Shown here in pieces: positions 18,790 to 27,002 of a DNA stretch of 64,000 nt. Location of the stretch: positions 248,001 to 312,000 of the forward strand of contig NZ_JAIVMF010000004.1 of NCBI RefSeq assembly GCF_020176715.1. Reading direction: 5' to 3'. The stretch comes from Stappia stellulata. Lineage in GTDB: Bacteria > Pseudomonadota > Alphaproteobacteria > Rhizobiales > Stappiaceae. The notes under the pieces are model-generated. The model was not told the DNA's origin and searched no databases. It saw nothing but the letters and a program-made list of their open reading frames with translations. Made by a program: the position numbers and the translations under genes. Position 1 is the first letter of the stretch; each line of letters starts with the position of its first letter.

Positions 18790-19071
18790 CTAGATGGTGA
18801 CGTCGAGGCTTTCGATGGCGGAATCGATGGCGTCGTTCTGCTCGCCGATCTTCGACTGCGCTTCGTTTTGCACCCGCTGCACCACCTTCTGGAACAGGAG
18901 CTCGGTGGCCGCCTGGGTCGCGCCGACATTGACGCCGAAGACGTTGGAGGCGACCGCCTGCTGGTTCAGGAACTTTTCGTTGTGGTCCCGCTGCTTGGCA
19001 CGCCACGCCTTGTTCCGTTCGTAGAACGAAAACTTCTGCGCCTTGCCAAAAGAAGAACCGATGCCGGCCAT
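18790..19071 (-). CDS. Conserved-looking small protein behind a CtrA box
   Basis: 93 aa, not recognised. It begins MAGIGSSFGKAQKFSFYERN and is rich in Gln, Asn and Ala, with a predicted helical middle (HNEKFLNQQAVASNVFGVNV) and a C-terminal half with possible heptads (TELLFQKVVQRVQNEAQSKI). There is no signal peptide or membrane segment. I start at the ATG at 19071; the open extension to 19155 would run through the CtrA-like box at 19122. The perfect CtrA box and the genomic setting suggest a motility or cell-cycle role, which is inference only. Confidence 0.75.
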   Translation of the reverse strand: MAGIGSSFGKAQKFSFYERNKAWRAKQRDHNEKFLNQQAVASNVFGVNVGATQAATELLFQKVVQRVQNEAQSKIGEQNDAIDSAIESLDVTI

Positions 19072-19121
19072 GGGGGTTGATGCATTCCTGTTGTTCGGTC
19101 GCAATCCTCGCCCGCTTATGG

Positions 19122-19136
19122 TTAACGCCGGTTTAA
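19122..19136 (-). promoter_or_regulatory. Perfect CtrA box TTAA-N7-TTAA
   Basis: TTAACGCCGGTTTAA is an exact match to the CtrA consensus, about 50 bp upstream of the 93-aa gene at 19071 and just downstream of the convergently oriented end of nothing else; the next gene leftward in transcription order is aguA, which ends at 19168. In this G+C-rich DNA an exact match is rare by chance. Confidence 0.75.
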
Positions 19137-19167
19137 CGTTTTGCGCGTTTTGCAAGCGCGCCGCGCG

Positions 19168-20286
19168 TCAGGCGGGTGCCGGGGTGGCCGGCACCTGCTG
19201 GGTGATGCAGTGGATGTTGCCGCCGCCGAGCAGGATCTCGCGGCCCGGAACGCCGATGATCTCCCGCGTCGGGAAGAGGTCTTGCAGGATATGCCGCGCC
19301 GCGCCGTCGGTCGCTGGATCGAGCAGGGGAAACACCACGCGGCCGGTGCCGATGTAGAAATTGGCATAGCTCGCCGCCAGCCGCTGGCCGCCGCCACGTG
19401 CCATGCCGGTCGTCGCCGCAGCGATTCCGGCCGCCTCGCTCGCGCTCATGTAGAGCGGCCCCGGTGCCGGCAGCTTCACGATCTCGAGCCTGCGCCCCCT
19501 TGCATCGCGCACTGTCTCCAGCAATGCGAGCGCCTCGGCCGAGCGCTCGGCTTGCGGATCGTCGCGGTCCTCGGTCCAAGTCAGCGCCACGAGGCCGGGC
19601 GCACAGACATGCAGCAGATTGTCGACGTGACCGGTGGTCTCGTCCTCATGCACGCCGCGCGGGATCCAGATCACCGTCTCGACGCCGAGGTAGTCCTTCA
19701 AAAGGTCCTCGATCTCTGCTTTCGAAAGTCCGGGATTGCGGCCGGGGCTGAGCAGGCATTCCTCGGTGGTGAAGGCGGTTCCCTCGCCGTCGACATGGAT
19801 CGCGCCGCCTTCCAGCACGAAGGGCGCGCGGTAGTGCTCGACGCCCTCAAGCTCGGCGACGCGCGCCGCCACGGCGTCATCCCGGTCCCAGGGCGTGTAG
19901 AGGCCGTTGAAATCGCCGCCCCAGGCGTTGAAGCGCCAGTCGACGGCCCGGCGGCGCCCCTTGGCGTCGATGACGAAGGTCGGGCCGATGTCGCGCATCC
20001 AGGCATCGTCGCTCGCGATCTCGACAACGCGAATGCCGGGCGACAGTCGCGCGCGGGCGTTGGAAAACTGTGCGCGCGAGACCGCCATCGTTACCGGATC
20101 GGAGGGGTGGATCGCCTCGGCGACGGCCGCGAAGGCCTCTTGCGCCGGTCCTGCATCCAGCCGCCAGTTGTCGGGCCGCTCCGGCCACATCATCCAGCAG
20201 CCCGAATGCGGCTCGAACTCGCCGGGCATGCGGAAGCCGTCGGCGTGCGGGGTGGAGGAGAGCGGGTGCGTCATCGTGGGTGTCAT
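19168..20286 (-). CDS. aguA: Agmatine deiminase
   Basis: 372 aa. Converts agmatine to N-carbamoylputrescine plus ammonia. Guanidino-modifying enzyme (pentein) landmarks are present: MPGEFEPHSGCWMMWPERPD, the WMRDIGPTF catalytic Asp region, the His region HVDNLLHVCAPG, and the C-terminal nucleophile Cys in LLGGGNIHCITQQ. Its ATG overlaps the aguB stop by ATGA, so the two are translated together and encode consecutive steps to putrescine. Confidence 0.95.
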   Translation of the reverse strand: MTPTMTHPLSSTPHADGFRMPGEFEPHSGCWMMWPERPDNWRLDAGPAQEAFAAVAEAIHPSDPVTMAVSRAQFSNARARLSPGIRVVEIASDDAWMRDIGPTFVIDAKGRRRAVDWRFNAWGGDFNGLYTPWDRDDAVAARVAELEGVEHYRAPFVLEGGAIHVDGEGTAFTTEECLLSPGRNPGLSKAEIEDLLKDYLGVETVIWIPRGVHEDETTGHVDNLLHVCAPGLVALTWTEDRDDPQAERSAEALALLETVRDARGRRLEIVKLPAPGPLYMSASEAAGIAAATTGMARGGGQRLAASYANFYIGTGRVVFPLLDPATDGAARHILQDLFPTREIIGVPGREILLGGGNIHCITQQVPATPAPA

Positions 20287-21164
20287 GTCCGGCGCGTGGT
20301 CCCGTCGAGGGTCGTCAGGGGGGTGTAGAGCTCCGGCCGGCGGTCACGGAAGACGCCCCATGCGGCGCGAAGGGCAGCGACCTCGTCGAGGTCGAAACGG
20401 GCGGTGAGCACCGTCTCGCTCGTGCGGTCGGCCTCCGCCAGTTTGGCACCGGTGGCATCGGTGATGAAGGACGAGCCGTAGAAGGTCAGTTCCGTGCCGG
20501 CCCGGCCCGGCTCGGTGCCGATGCGGTTGGCGGCGACCAGCGGCATCAGGTTGGCACCGGCGTGACCCTGCATCACGCGCTGCCAGTGCGCGGCGGAATC
20601 CCAGTCGGGGTCGAGCAGTTCCGAGCCGATGGCGGTCGGGAAGAACAGCATTTCCGCGCCCATCAGCGCCATGGCGCGCGCGGTTTCGGGAAACCACTGG
20701 TCCCAGCAGATCCCGACGCCGATGCGGCCGAAGCGGGTGTCGAAGGCGCGAAAGCCGGTGTCGCCGGGCGAGAAATAGTATTTCTCCTGGTAGCCCGAGC
20801 CTTGCGGGATGTGGCTCTTGCGGTAGATCCCGAGATTGCGCCCGTCGGCGTCGATGATCGCGATGGAGTTGAACCGCGCCTGGCCCGCGCGCTCGTAGAA
20901 GCTGACGGGGATGACCACGCCGAGCTCTTTCGCCAGCGCCTGCATCCGGGCGATCGCGACATGTCCCTCTGCGGGCTGGGCGCGCAGCAGAAGGTCCGGC
21001 GCCTCGTCCTGGCAGAAGTAGGGATATTCGAACAGCTCCTGCGGCAGGATGATGTTCGCGCCCTTTCGCGCAGCCTCGCGGATCAGCCGTTCGGCGCGGT
21101 CGAGATTGGCGTCGCGGTCTGGCGAACACGCCATCTGCAGGGCGGCGAGGACGACGGGGCGCAT
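20283..21164 (-). CDS. aguB: N-carbamoylputrescine amidase
   Basis: 293 aa, nitrilase superfamily. The Glu-Lys-Cys triad sits in LPQELFEYPYF, YRKSHIPQGSGY and GVGICWDQWFPE. It hydrolyses N-carbamoylputrescine to putrescine, CO2 and ammonia. The start at 21164 has GGAG upstream; the reading frame open to 21287 has no better start. First gene of the aguB-aguA operon. Confidence 0.95.
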   Translation of the reverse strand: MRPVVLAALQMACSPDRDANLDRAERLIREAARKGANIILPQELFEYPYFCQDEAPDLLLRAQPAEGHVAIARMQALAKELGVVIPVSFYERAGQARFNSIAIIDADGRNLGIYRKSHIPQGSGYQEKYYFSPGDTGFRAFDTRFGRIGVGICWDQWFPETARAMALMGAEMLFFPTAIGSELLDPDWDSAAHWQRVMQGHAGANLMPLVAANRIGTEPGRAGTELTFYGSSFITDATGAKLAEADRTSETVLTARFDLDEVAALRAAWGVFRDRRPELYTPLTTLDGTTRRT

Positions 21165-21338
21165 GAAAACTCCGCGAGAAGTTGCGTTGCCGGTAGGCGG
21201 GACGGGCCGGTTAACCGCAAAGACTATCGGATGTGGACGCTTGCGCCAATTGCCCGGATTGCCGGTGCGGCCGCTTGATCCGCGCAAGCCGCAGGGCTAG
21301 GTGAGGGGACCCTAGATACCTCTTTTCGTGTGAGATCT

Positions 21339-21953
21339 ATGCCCAGCCTGTCCGTCGACCTCTCCGGCTACACCGATCTGCCCGCCGGCAAGATCGCCAA
21401 CATCGTCACCTTTCTGGAGATGCGCGCGCGTCCTGAAACTCGCGAGGTGGCGCGGCCCGACCTGCGGCTGGAGCGGATCGAGACGCCCGATCCGGCGGAC
21501 TACCGCCGGCTGTTTCGCCGCATCGGCGACCCGTGGCTGTGGTTCGGCCGGCTCGGTCTCGACGATGCGGCCCTCGTCAAGACCCTGACCTCACCCGGCC
21601 ACGAGGTCTACTATTGCCGAACGGAAGACGGCGATGCGGCCGGTCTTCTGGAGCTTGATTTTTCCCACCCCGCCGATGTCGAGCTGGCCTATTTCGGGCT
21701 GGTTCCGGAGGCGATTGGCGGCGGCGCCGGGCGCTGGCTGATGAACCAGGCCATCGACAAGGCCTGGGCGCGGGCCGGCACCACGCGCTTCTGGGTGCAC
21801 ACCTGCACGGCCGACAGCCCGCAGGCGCTCGGCTTCTACATGTCGAGCGGCTTCATGCCCTACAAGCGGGCGATCGAGATCGAGGACGATCCGCGCCTGA
21901 CCGGCGTCTTGCCCCGGGACGTCGCGCCGCGCATCCCGCTGATCGCCGACTGA
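21339..21953 (+). CDS. GNAT family N-acetyltransferase
   Basis: 204 aa. The acetyl-CoA core is visible: GLLELDFSHPADVELAYFGL, then GGGAGRWLMNQAIDKAW (the Q/R-x-x-G-x-G/A loop in variant form) and PQALGFYMSSGFMPYKRAIE. An N-terminal extension of about 70 residues precedes it. The substrate is unknown. The start could be the GTG at 21330. It converges with the ybaK-like gene. Confidence 0.85.
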   Translation: MPSLSVDLSGYTDLPAGKIANIVTFLEMRARPETREVARPDLRLERIETPDPADYRRLFRRIGDPWLWFGRLGLDDAALVKTLTSPGHEVYYCRTEDGDAAGLLELDFSHPADVELAYFGLVPEAIGGGAGRWLMNQAIDKAWARAGTTRFWVHTCTADSPQALGFYMSSGFMPYKRAIEIEDDPRLTGVLPRDVAPRIPLIAD

Positions 21954-21968
21954 GGCCCGCCGCGCGGC

Positions 21969-22445
21969 TCAGGCCGTCATCTTCAGCCAGATACCGCCGG
22001 TGGCTGCGCGCAGGTCTTCGACGGTGGTGCGGAAGACGCTGTTCGGCGCGCCGCCCGCCGCCCAGACGGTGGTGAATTGCGCCAGATCCTCGTCGATGAA
22101 GACGCGCAGTTCGCCGATATGGCCGAGCGGCGCGACGCCGCCGATGGCAAACCCGGTGCGCTCGCGCACGGTGCGGCCGTTGGGGCGGGTGAGCGCTTCG
22201 CCGAGATGGCGGCCGACGGCGGCCTCATCCACCCGGTTCACGCCGCTGACGAGCAGCAGCACGACCGTGTCGCTTTCGGCGCCGAGATAGACGAGGGACT
22301 TGACGATTTCCGCAATCGAACAGCCGCAGGCGGCGGCCGCTTCCTCTGCGGTGCGCGTGGAAGCGGGCATCTCGACGATCTCGATGTCGAGGCCGGCACC
22401 GCGCGCGGCGTCCAGAACGCGGTCGGTGCTTGATTGTTTTGCCAT
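21969..22445 (-). CDS. YbaK/EbsC-family aminoacyl-tRNA deacylase
   Basis: 158 aa, the family size. Features are CGCSIAEIVKSLVYL with the conserved Lys, the GVNRVDEAAVGRHLG helix, and TGFAIGGVAPLGH. The family hydrolyses mischarged aminoacyl-tRNAs (YbaK acts on Cys-tRNAPro; others such as ProX act on Ala-tRNAPro); which substrate applies here is not evident. It is divergent from the 22622 gene, sharing the intergenic region with the CtrA-like box. Confidence 0.85.
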   Translation of the reverse strand: MAKQSSTDRVLDAARGAGLDIEIVEMPASTRTAEEAAAACGCSIAEIVKSLVYLGAESDTVVLLLVSGVNRVDEAAVGRHLGEALTRPNGRTVRERTGFAIGGVAPLGHIGELRVFIDEDLAQFTTVWAAGGAPNSVFRTTVEDLRAATGGIWLKMTA

Positions 22446-22453
22446 GAATCAGT

Positions 22454-22569
22454 CCTAATGTTCGTTAACCATAAAAACGACTTTGATCGTGGATGAATCT
22501 TTCACGGGGAGTCGGGCTGCTGCGATTGCAGAATGGGTGTGGTAAGCATTTTCGTTAAGAGTTCGTTTA
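22454..22569 (+). promoter_or_regulatory. CtrA-like promoter region resembling that of fliF
   Basis: TTAA-GAGTTCG-TTTA at 22555-22569 is a one-mismatch CtrA box. With its flanks (TTCGTTAAGAGTTCGTTTACC) it agrees at 17 of 21 positions with the fliF box at 6613-6633. CCTAATGTTCGTTAAC at 22454-22469 also repeats 6606-6621 with one mismatch. The box faces the gene starting at 22622. Confidence 0.6.
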
Positions 22570-22621
22570 CCGGGTGAGCGCGGGAAAGACCCGTCGTCCG
22601 TGGTTGAAAACAGGGTGCCGC

Positions 22622-23224
22622 ATGAGCAGATCGCGCGACAATGTCGTTCCGCACGCCAAGGTGCGCAGTCTTCGCGACGCAATTCGCAAGGTCAAACTTG
22701 CAGAGGTCGAGCGTACCGATGTCGTTGTGGATTTGAAGGAATCCGAGCGGGCCCGTCTGGAACTCTTGGCGGAAGAGCTTCAGGACGTCTTCAAGGAGGT
22801 TCCGGAAGACGACGACCAGTTCTCCTTCCAGATCGTCGCCGGCAACCTGCCGCGGCTGTGGATCGACATCACCAGCCATGTCGCCATGGGGCGCGACAAG
22901 CGCGTGTATCGCTTCATTAAGGACACGCGAATCGGCCGCACGGTGATTCTCGAGACGCCCGAGCTTGAGGACATGGCCGACTGCATCACCGAATATATCG
23001 CCGAGCGGGTGCTGGAGCGCGAGCGCGCGGTGGAGGGCGACTGGCTGACCAAGCGGCTGAAGGAAGCCCCGCGGGCGGAAGATCCCCCGGCCGGTGCGCC
23101 GGTCGAAGCGCCGGTGCCGAGTGTGCGCGGCCTGTGGGCGCCCTTTGCCGCCTTTGCCATCGGCCTGCTGGTCGGGGCTGCCGGTCTTGTCGGCTATGCC
23201 TGGTTCGCCAATCCGCTGAACTGA
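22622..23224 (+). CDS. Uncharacterised protein with C-terminal membrane anchor
   Basis: 200 aa, no domain name recalled. Residues 1-140 are charged and look globular: VDLKESERARLELLAEELQD, then RLWIDITSHVAMGRDKRVYR and YRFIKDTRIGRTVILETPEL. A Pro/Ala linker follows, and a single C-terminal transmembrane segment (about residues 172-195, FAAFAIGLLVGAAGLVGYAW) should tether it to the inner membrane facing the cytoplasm. I start at the ATG at 22622 with AGGG upstream; the frame opens back to 22574. The promoter resembles that of fliF, suggesting cell-cycle control. Confidence 0.85.
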   Translation: MSRSRDNVVPHAKVRSLRDAIRKVKLAEVERTDVVVDLKESERARLELLAEELQDVFKEVPEDDDQFSFQIVAGNLPRLWIDITSHVAMGRDKRVYRFIKDTRIGRTVILETPELEDMADCITEYIAERVLERERAVEGDWLTKRLKEAPRAEDPPAGAPVEAPVPSVRGLWAPFAAFAIGLLVGAAGLVGYAWFANPLN

Positions 23225-23271
23225 TCGCGGCAAGGCGGTCCGGTGCGCGGACAGACCTTTCATCGACGGTC

Positions 23272-24180
23272 CTAGCCCGGAATGACCAGGTGCCGGCTGG
23301 CGAGATGTTCGACCGTCGCCTTGTCGCCCGATGCACTTGCCCGATAGCCGCGTTCTTCCATCTCGCAGTTCCAGTTTCCGGGCGATCCCGAAATCGAGAA
23401 CAGGTTGTAGCGTGCGGCCGGGCGCTTGTGGCCGGGCGCATTCGAGGCCGACGGCACGCCGATCACCGGAACCGGTCCCCTGGGACCGTCGATCTCCACA
23501 CGGGTCGCCAGATGGGTGTGGCCGTGCAGCACCAGTTCGCAGCCGGAGCGCTTGATCGCGGCGCGCACGCGCGAGGCATCCGTCAGCCGCTTGTGCCAGC
23601 CGGTGGCGCCGCGTTGCGGCGGATGGTGGATCATGACGACACGGAACGCGCCCTCGTCGCCGAGCTTTACAAGCGTTTCGCGAAACGCCCTGGCCTGCCG
23701 GCTGCCGACCCGGCCCGTCGCGAACCAGGGGCCGCTGGCGCGGGCGCTGGAAACGCCGACGATGGCGACCGGTCCGCGCCGCCGCACGAAGGGAAAGGCG
23801 GGCTCATGGCAGTCGTCGCCGGTCATATAGGGCGACCAGGCATGCAGCGCGCGGCGCAAGGCGCCCGGCACATAGGCATCGTGGTTGCCCGGAACGAGCG
23901 AGGCGAGATCCGGCGGGGCGAGGGCGTCGAGCCAGTGGCGGGCGGCCGAGATTTCCAGGTCGAGCGCGATGTTGACCAGATCCCCGGTGACGGCGATGTG
24001 ATCGGGCGCGCTTTCGTGAATATCCTCCACGATGCCGTCGAGCCAGGTCGCGGTCATCGAGCGGGCGCGGCTCCTGTGCCAGTTGACGTAGCCGATCACG
24101 CGCTTCGACAGAAGCTCGCGGATGCGGGTGTCGGGCAGCGGGCCAAGGTGGGGATCCGACAGATGGGCGAGACGAAACAT
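23272..24180 (-). CDS. Metallophosphoesterase
   Basis: 302 aa, calcineurin-like fold. Metal ligands are in LAHLSDPHLGP (D-x-H), AVTGDLVN (GD), LVPGNHDAY (GNHD), VMIHHPP and LHGHTHLA (GHxH). The family hydrolyses phosphodiesters such as cyclic nucleotides or lipid pyrophosphates; the substrate is not evident. It is a single gene, downstream of a terminator that closes the 37-codon gene. Confidence 0.88.
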   Translation of the reverse strand: MFRLAHLSDPHLGPLPDTRIRELLSKRVIGYVNWHRSRARSMTATWLDGIVEDIHESAPDHIAVTGDLVNIALDLEISAARHWLDALAPPDLASLVPGNHDAYVPGALRRALHAWSPYMTGDDCHEPAFPFVRRRGPVAIVGVSSARASGPWFATGRVGSRQARAFRETLVKLGDEGAFRVVMIHHPPQRGATGWHKRLTDASRVRAAIKRSGCELVLHGHTHLATRVEIDGPRGPVPVIGVPSASNAPGHKRPAARYNLFSISGSPGNWNCEMEERGYRASASGDKATVEHLASRHLVIPG

Positions 24181-24217
24181 GGTGCCACAACAAGGGGAAG
24201 TGTGGCGCCGGTCAAGC

Positions 24218-24248
24218 AAAAAGCGCCGCGGACGGATCCGGGCGCTTT
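24218..24248 (-). terminator. Intrinsic terminator after the 37-aa gene
   Basis: On the minus strand AAAGCGCC / GGCGCTTT forms an 8-bp stem continuing into five T residues; the 13-nt loop can pair further. It lies 57 bp after the stop of the 24305-24418 gene and before the phosphoesterase gene. Confidence 0.7.
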
Positions 24249-24304
24249 GCGCGTGATTGGTGCGGATCTCGGTCCGCGCGTGCGGAGCCGGGGTCTGCGC
24301 TGGC

Positions 24305-24418
24305 TCAGTTGCCGCTGAAGGTCGTCAACACCGCGGCGATGCGCGGGTTGGTCAGGTCGACAGCCGGACGCCATGCATAACGACGGTTTGCGCGCCGCTG
24401 GAAGAACGCCGAGAACAT
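24305..24418 (-). CDS. Small basic protein, 37 aa
   Basis: Too short for length-filtered gene finding. It encodes MFSAFFQRRANRRYAWRPAV followed by 17 more residues ending LTTFSGN. Support comes from a strong ribosome site (AAGGAGAG, 7 nt before the ATG), an intrinsic terminator downstream, and a 456-bp gap otherwise without genes. The product is basic in its first half and has no signal or membrane segment. I do not recognise it. It could be a small regulatory protein or a leader peptide. Confidence 0.6.
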   Translation of the reverse strand: MFSAFFQRRANRRYAWRPAVDLTNPRIAAVLTTFSGN

Positions 24419-24544
24419 GTCTCTCTCCTTGAGAATGCAGATTGGGGAAAACCATCTCTCCGGTCATCCGGGGGCACCCCTTCGCCTGCAGCGCGAATGT
24501 CGTTGAAACCGCCGTTTGCCACAAGCGCCAGTTTTGCAGTGCAC

Positions 24545-24563
24545 CCATGCAGGGCACGCATGG
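24545..24563. promoter_or_regulatory. Candidate operator, CCATGC-N7-GCATGG
   Basis: A perfect 6-bp inverted repeat with 7-bp spacer lies between the divergent 37-aa gene and the NUDIX gene. Size and position suit a dimeric repressor; the regulator is unknown. Confidence 0.4.
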
Positions 24564-24636
24564 TGAGTTAAGAATGTCTGTATATTTGCAACCCATGGAG
24601 CGCTCCGCCGCGCCGGCCATCCACGGAGGAAGAAAC

Positions 24637-25113
24637 GTGCCGCCACCGACGTCCCTGCCGATGCGCGTGATGCGCCGCATCACCCTCGCCGCCAACCGCC
24701 TGCGCCGGACGATGACCCTCGGGGTGCGCATCGCCGTTCGCAGCGACGACGGCGGTATCCTGCTGGTGCGTCACAGCTACATGCCCGGCTGGTATCTGCC
24801 GGGCGGGGCGGTCGATCCGGGCGAGACGCTGGCAGAGGCCGCCGAACGCGAGCTTCTAGAGGAGACGGGCGCGCGGGCGCTGGCGCCGCCCCGGCTGTTT
24901 TCCATGTATCTCAACGCGCGTCAGTCGCCGCGCGATCACGTCGCGCTATTTTGCCTGGAGGAGGTGCAACTCGGTGACGGGCCGCCGGCTGGGCTGGAGA
25001 TCAGCGAGACCGGGGTGTTTTCGCTGGACGCGCTTCCGCAGGACACGACGCCCGCGACCCGGCGCCGGATCGCGGAAATCAGCGGCGCCGCGCCCGTCGA
25101 CGCCAGGTGGTAG
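24637..25113 (+). CDS. NUDIX hydrolase
   Basis: 158 aa. A complete NUDIX box is present in GGAVDPGETLAEAAERELLE followed by ETGA. The N-terminus (MRVMRRITLAANRLRRTMTL) is basic. NUDIX enzymes cleave nucleoside diphosphates linked to other groups; the substrate is not evident. I chose the GTG at 24637 because GGAGGA lies six bases upstream; the frame is open to 24442 but lacks a comparable site. Confidence 0.85.
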   Translation: MPPPTSLPMRVMRRITLAANRLRRTMTLGVRIAVRSDDGGILLVRHSYMPGWYLPGGAVDPGETLAEAAERELLEETGARALAPPRLFSMYLNARQSPRDHVALFCLEEVQLGDGPPAGLEISETGVFSLDALPQDTTPATRRRIAEISGAAPVDARW

Positions 25114-25123
25114 CTTTCGGGTC

Positions 25124-26104
25124 TCAGGCGGCGGCCTGCAGCCGGCCACGATCATGCGGGGCGGTCAGGTCCAGCGCCGGGCCGACGGGAATGATACCGG
25201 TCGGATTGATGGTGTCATGCGACCCGTAGTAATGCGCCTTGATCGTCTCGAAGTCGCAGGTCTCGGCTATGCCGGGATGCTGATACAGCTCCTTCAGATA
25301 GTTGAAGAGGTTCGGATAGTCGGCGATGCGGCGGATGTTGCACTTGAAATGGCCGACATAGACCGGATCGAAGCGCAGCAGCGTGGTGAACAGCCGCCAG
25401 TCGGCCTCGGTGATCGCGTCGCCGATCAGGTAGCGTTGCCGGTCCAGCTTCTCCTCGAGCCATTCGAGCGTCTCGAACAGCTTCGTCACCGCCTCCTCAT
25501 AGGCGTCCTGGGCGGTGGCGAAACCGGCCTTGTAGACGCCGTTGTTGACCGTGTCGTACACGCGGGCATTGACCGCGTCGATCTCGGCGAGCTGGGTCGA
25601 CGGCGTGACGTCGAGGGCCGCGTTCACCCCCTCCAGACCGTTGAAGGCGGAGTTGAACATCCGCAGGATCTCGGCGGATTCGTTGGAGACGATCGTTTTG
25701 GTCTTCGTGTCCCAGAGAATCGGGACCGTCGCCCGGCCGGTGTAGACCGGATCCGCCTTCACATAGACCTGCCAGGCCGTCTCGGCGCCGGTCACCGGAT
25801 CCGGTTCGGCGAAGGTCCAGCCGTTCTCCAGCATCAGCGGCTCGACCGCATTGAGCGAGATCTTGTCCTCAAGCCCCTTGAGCTTGCGCAGGATCATCGT
25901 GCGATGCGCCCAGGGGCAGGCATAGGAGACGATCAGGTGGTAGCGGCCGGCTTCCGCCTTGAAGCCGCCTTCGCCGCTGGGGCCGGGGCTGCCGTCGGGC
26001 GTGACCCAGTTGCGGAAGGCGGCGCTGTTGCGCACGAACCGTCCGCCCGTCGACTTGGTGTCGTACCAATCGGTGTTCCAAACGCCCTCTACCAGGAGGC
26101 CCAT
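25124..26104 (-). CDS. Glutathionyl-hydroquinone reductase
   Basis: 326 aa, glutathione S-transferase family of the Xi class (YqjG/PcpF type). The catalytic cysteine lies in SYACPWAHRTMILRKLKGL. The C-terminal helical domain carries DRQRYLIGDAITEADWRLFT and RFDPVYVGHFKCNIRRI, typical of this class. These enzymes reduce glutathionyl-hydroquinones in the cytoplasm and protect against quinones. It is a single gene, converging on the NUDIX gene. Confidence 0.92.
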   Translation of the reverse strand: MGLLVEGVWNTDWYDTKSTGGRFVRNSAAFRNWVTPDGSPGPSGEGGFKAEAGRYHLIVSYACPWAHRTMILRKLKGLEDKISLNAVEPLMLENGWTFAEPDPVTGAETAWQVYVKADPVYTGRATVPILWDTKTKTIVSNESAEILRMFNSAFNGLEGVNAALDVTPSTQLAEIDAVNARVYDTVNNGVYKAGFATAQDAYEEAVTKLFETLEWLEEKLDRQRYLIGDAITEADWRLFTTLLRFDPVYVGHFKCNIRRIADYPNLFNYLKELYQHPGIAETCDFETIKAHYYGSHDTINPTGIIPVGPALDLTAPHDRGRLQAAA

Positions 26105-26479
26105 GACACATATCCTTCTCGTTTCGGGGTTTCAGTACTCACAATTGGGGAAAACGCTCCCATCTTCAATGGCCTGAATGGTGCGTTCGCCGAGAGTGAA
26201 CGGTTACGGAGCACCAAGCTTTGGCTTTACGCGGGCGGGCGCGCGTGCTACCCACCCGCCTCGAAAGACGCGCTTTTGGCGCGCGAGCACATGATTGCGG
26301 CAACGGGCAATGATCAGGATCGAACGGCAGCGACGAAGAGACGAGCGACGAGGCACCCCCTCGCGCGTTGTCCTGCGTCCGCGCTGACGATCCCCGTGCT
26401 GCCCTTTTTCTGACCGCAGCTTTCGGATCCGCAGGCCACGCAGTTTCCAAGTCTTTCCTGCGTTTACGGATCCATACCC
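26105..26479. other. Intergenic region without recognised genes
   Basis: 375 bp between the divergent reductase and GNAT genes. The reading frames that cross it look like extensions of neighbours with no ribosome sites. Promoters for both genes are expected here; I could not pick convincing elements. Confidence 0.4.
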
Positions 26480-26989
26480 ATGCTTGCATCGTCCTGGCTC
26501 ATTCGGGCAGAAACCCCCGCCGACCTTCCTGAAATCGAAGCCCTTCAGGCGGAAGCCTTCGGCCCCGGCCGTTTCGCGCGCACCGCGTTCCGGCTGCGCG
26601 AGGGCGTTGCGCATGATCCCAGGCTGAGCTTCGTCGGCATGAGCGGCGATGCCCTGGCAGGCTCCGTCTGGCTCACGCCGATCACCATCGGCACCGCGCC
26701 GTCGCTCCTGCTCGGGCCGCTGACCGTCGCGCCCGCCTTCAAGAACCGGGGGCTGGGGCGTCTGCTCGTTGCGCATGTCATCAAGACGGCGCAGGCGCTG
26801 GGCGAGCGTTCGGTGCTTCTGGTCGGCGATGCGCCCTATTACGGGCCGCTCGGCTTCGCGCCGGTTCCGCCGGGAAGCATCGCGCTGCCCGGTCCCGCCG
26901 ATCCGGCGCGGGTGCTTCTCGCCAATCTCAGGCCAGACGATCCGTTCCCGACCGGCGCGGTGCGCGGCGGACGCGCGCGGCTCGCCTGA
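26480..26989 (+). CDS. GNAT family N-acetyltransferase (YhbS-like)
   Basis: 169 aa. The N-terminal GNAT strand IRAETPADLPEIEALQAEAF is followed by the acetyl-CoA loop PAFKNRGLGRLLVAHVIKTA and the terminal DAPYYGPLGFAPVPPGSIAL, which resembles the YhbS subgroup. The substrate is unknown. The ATG follows a 375-bp gap and has no strong ribosome site. Confidence 0.88.
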   Translation: MLASSWLIRAETPADLPEIEALQAEAFGPGRFARTAFRLREGVAHDPRLSFVGMSGDALAGSVWLTPITIGTAPSLLLGPLTVAPAFKNRGLGRLLVAHVIKTAQALGERSVLLVGDAPYYGPLGFAPVPPGSIALPGPADPARVLLANLRPDDPFPTGAVRGGRARLA

Positions 26990-27002
26990 GCGGCGCGGGG
27001 CG

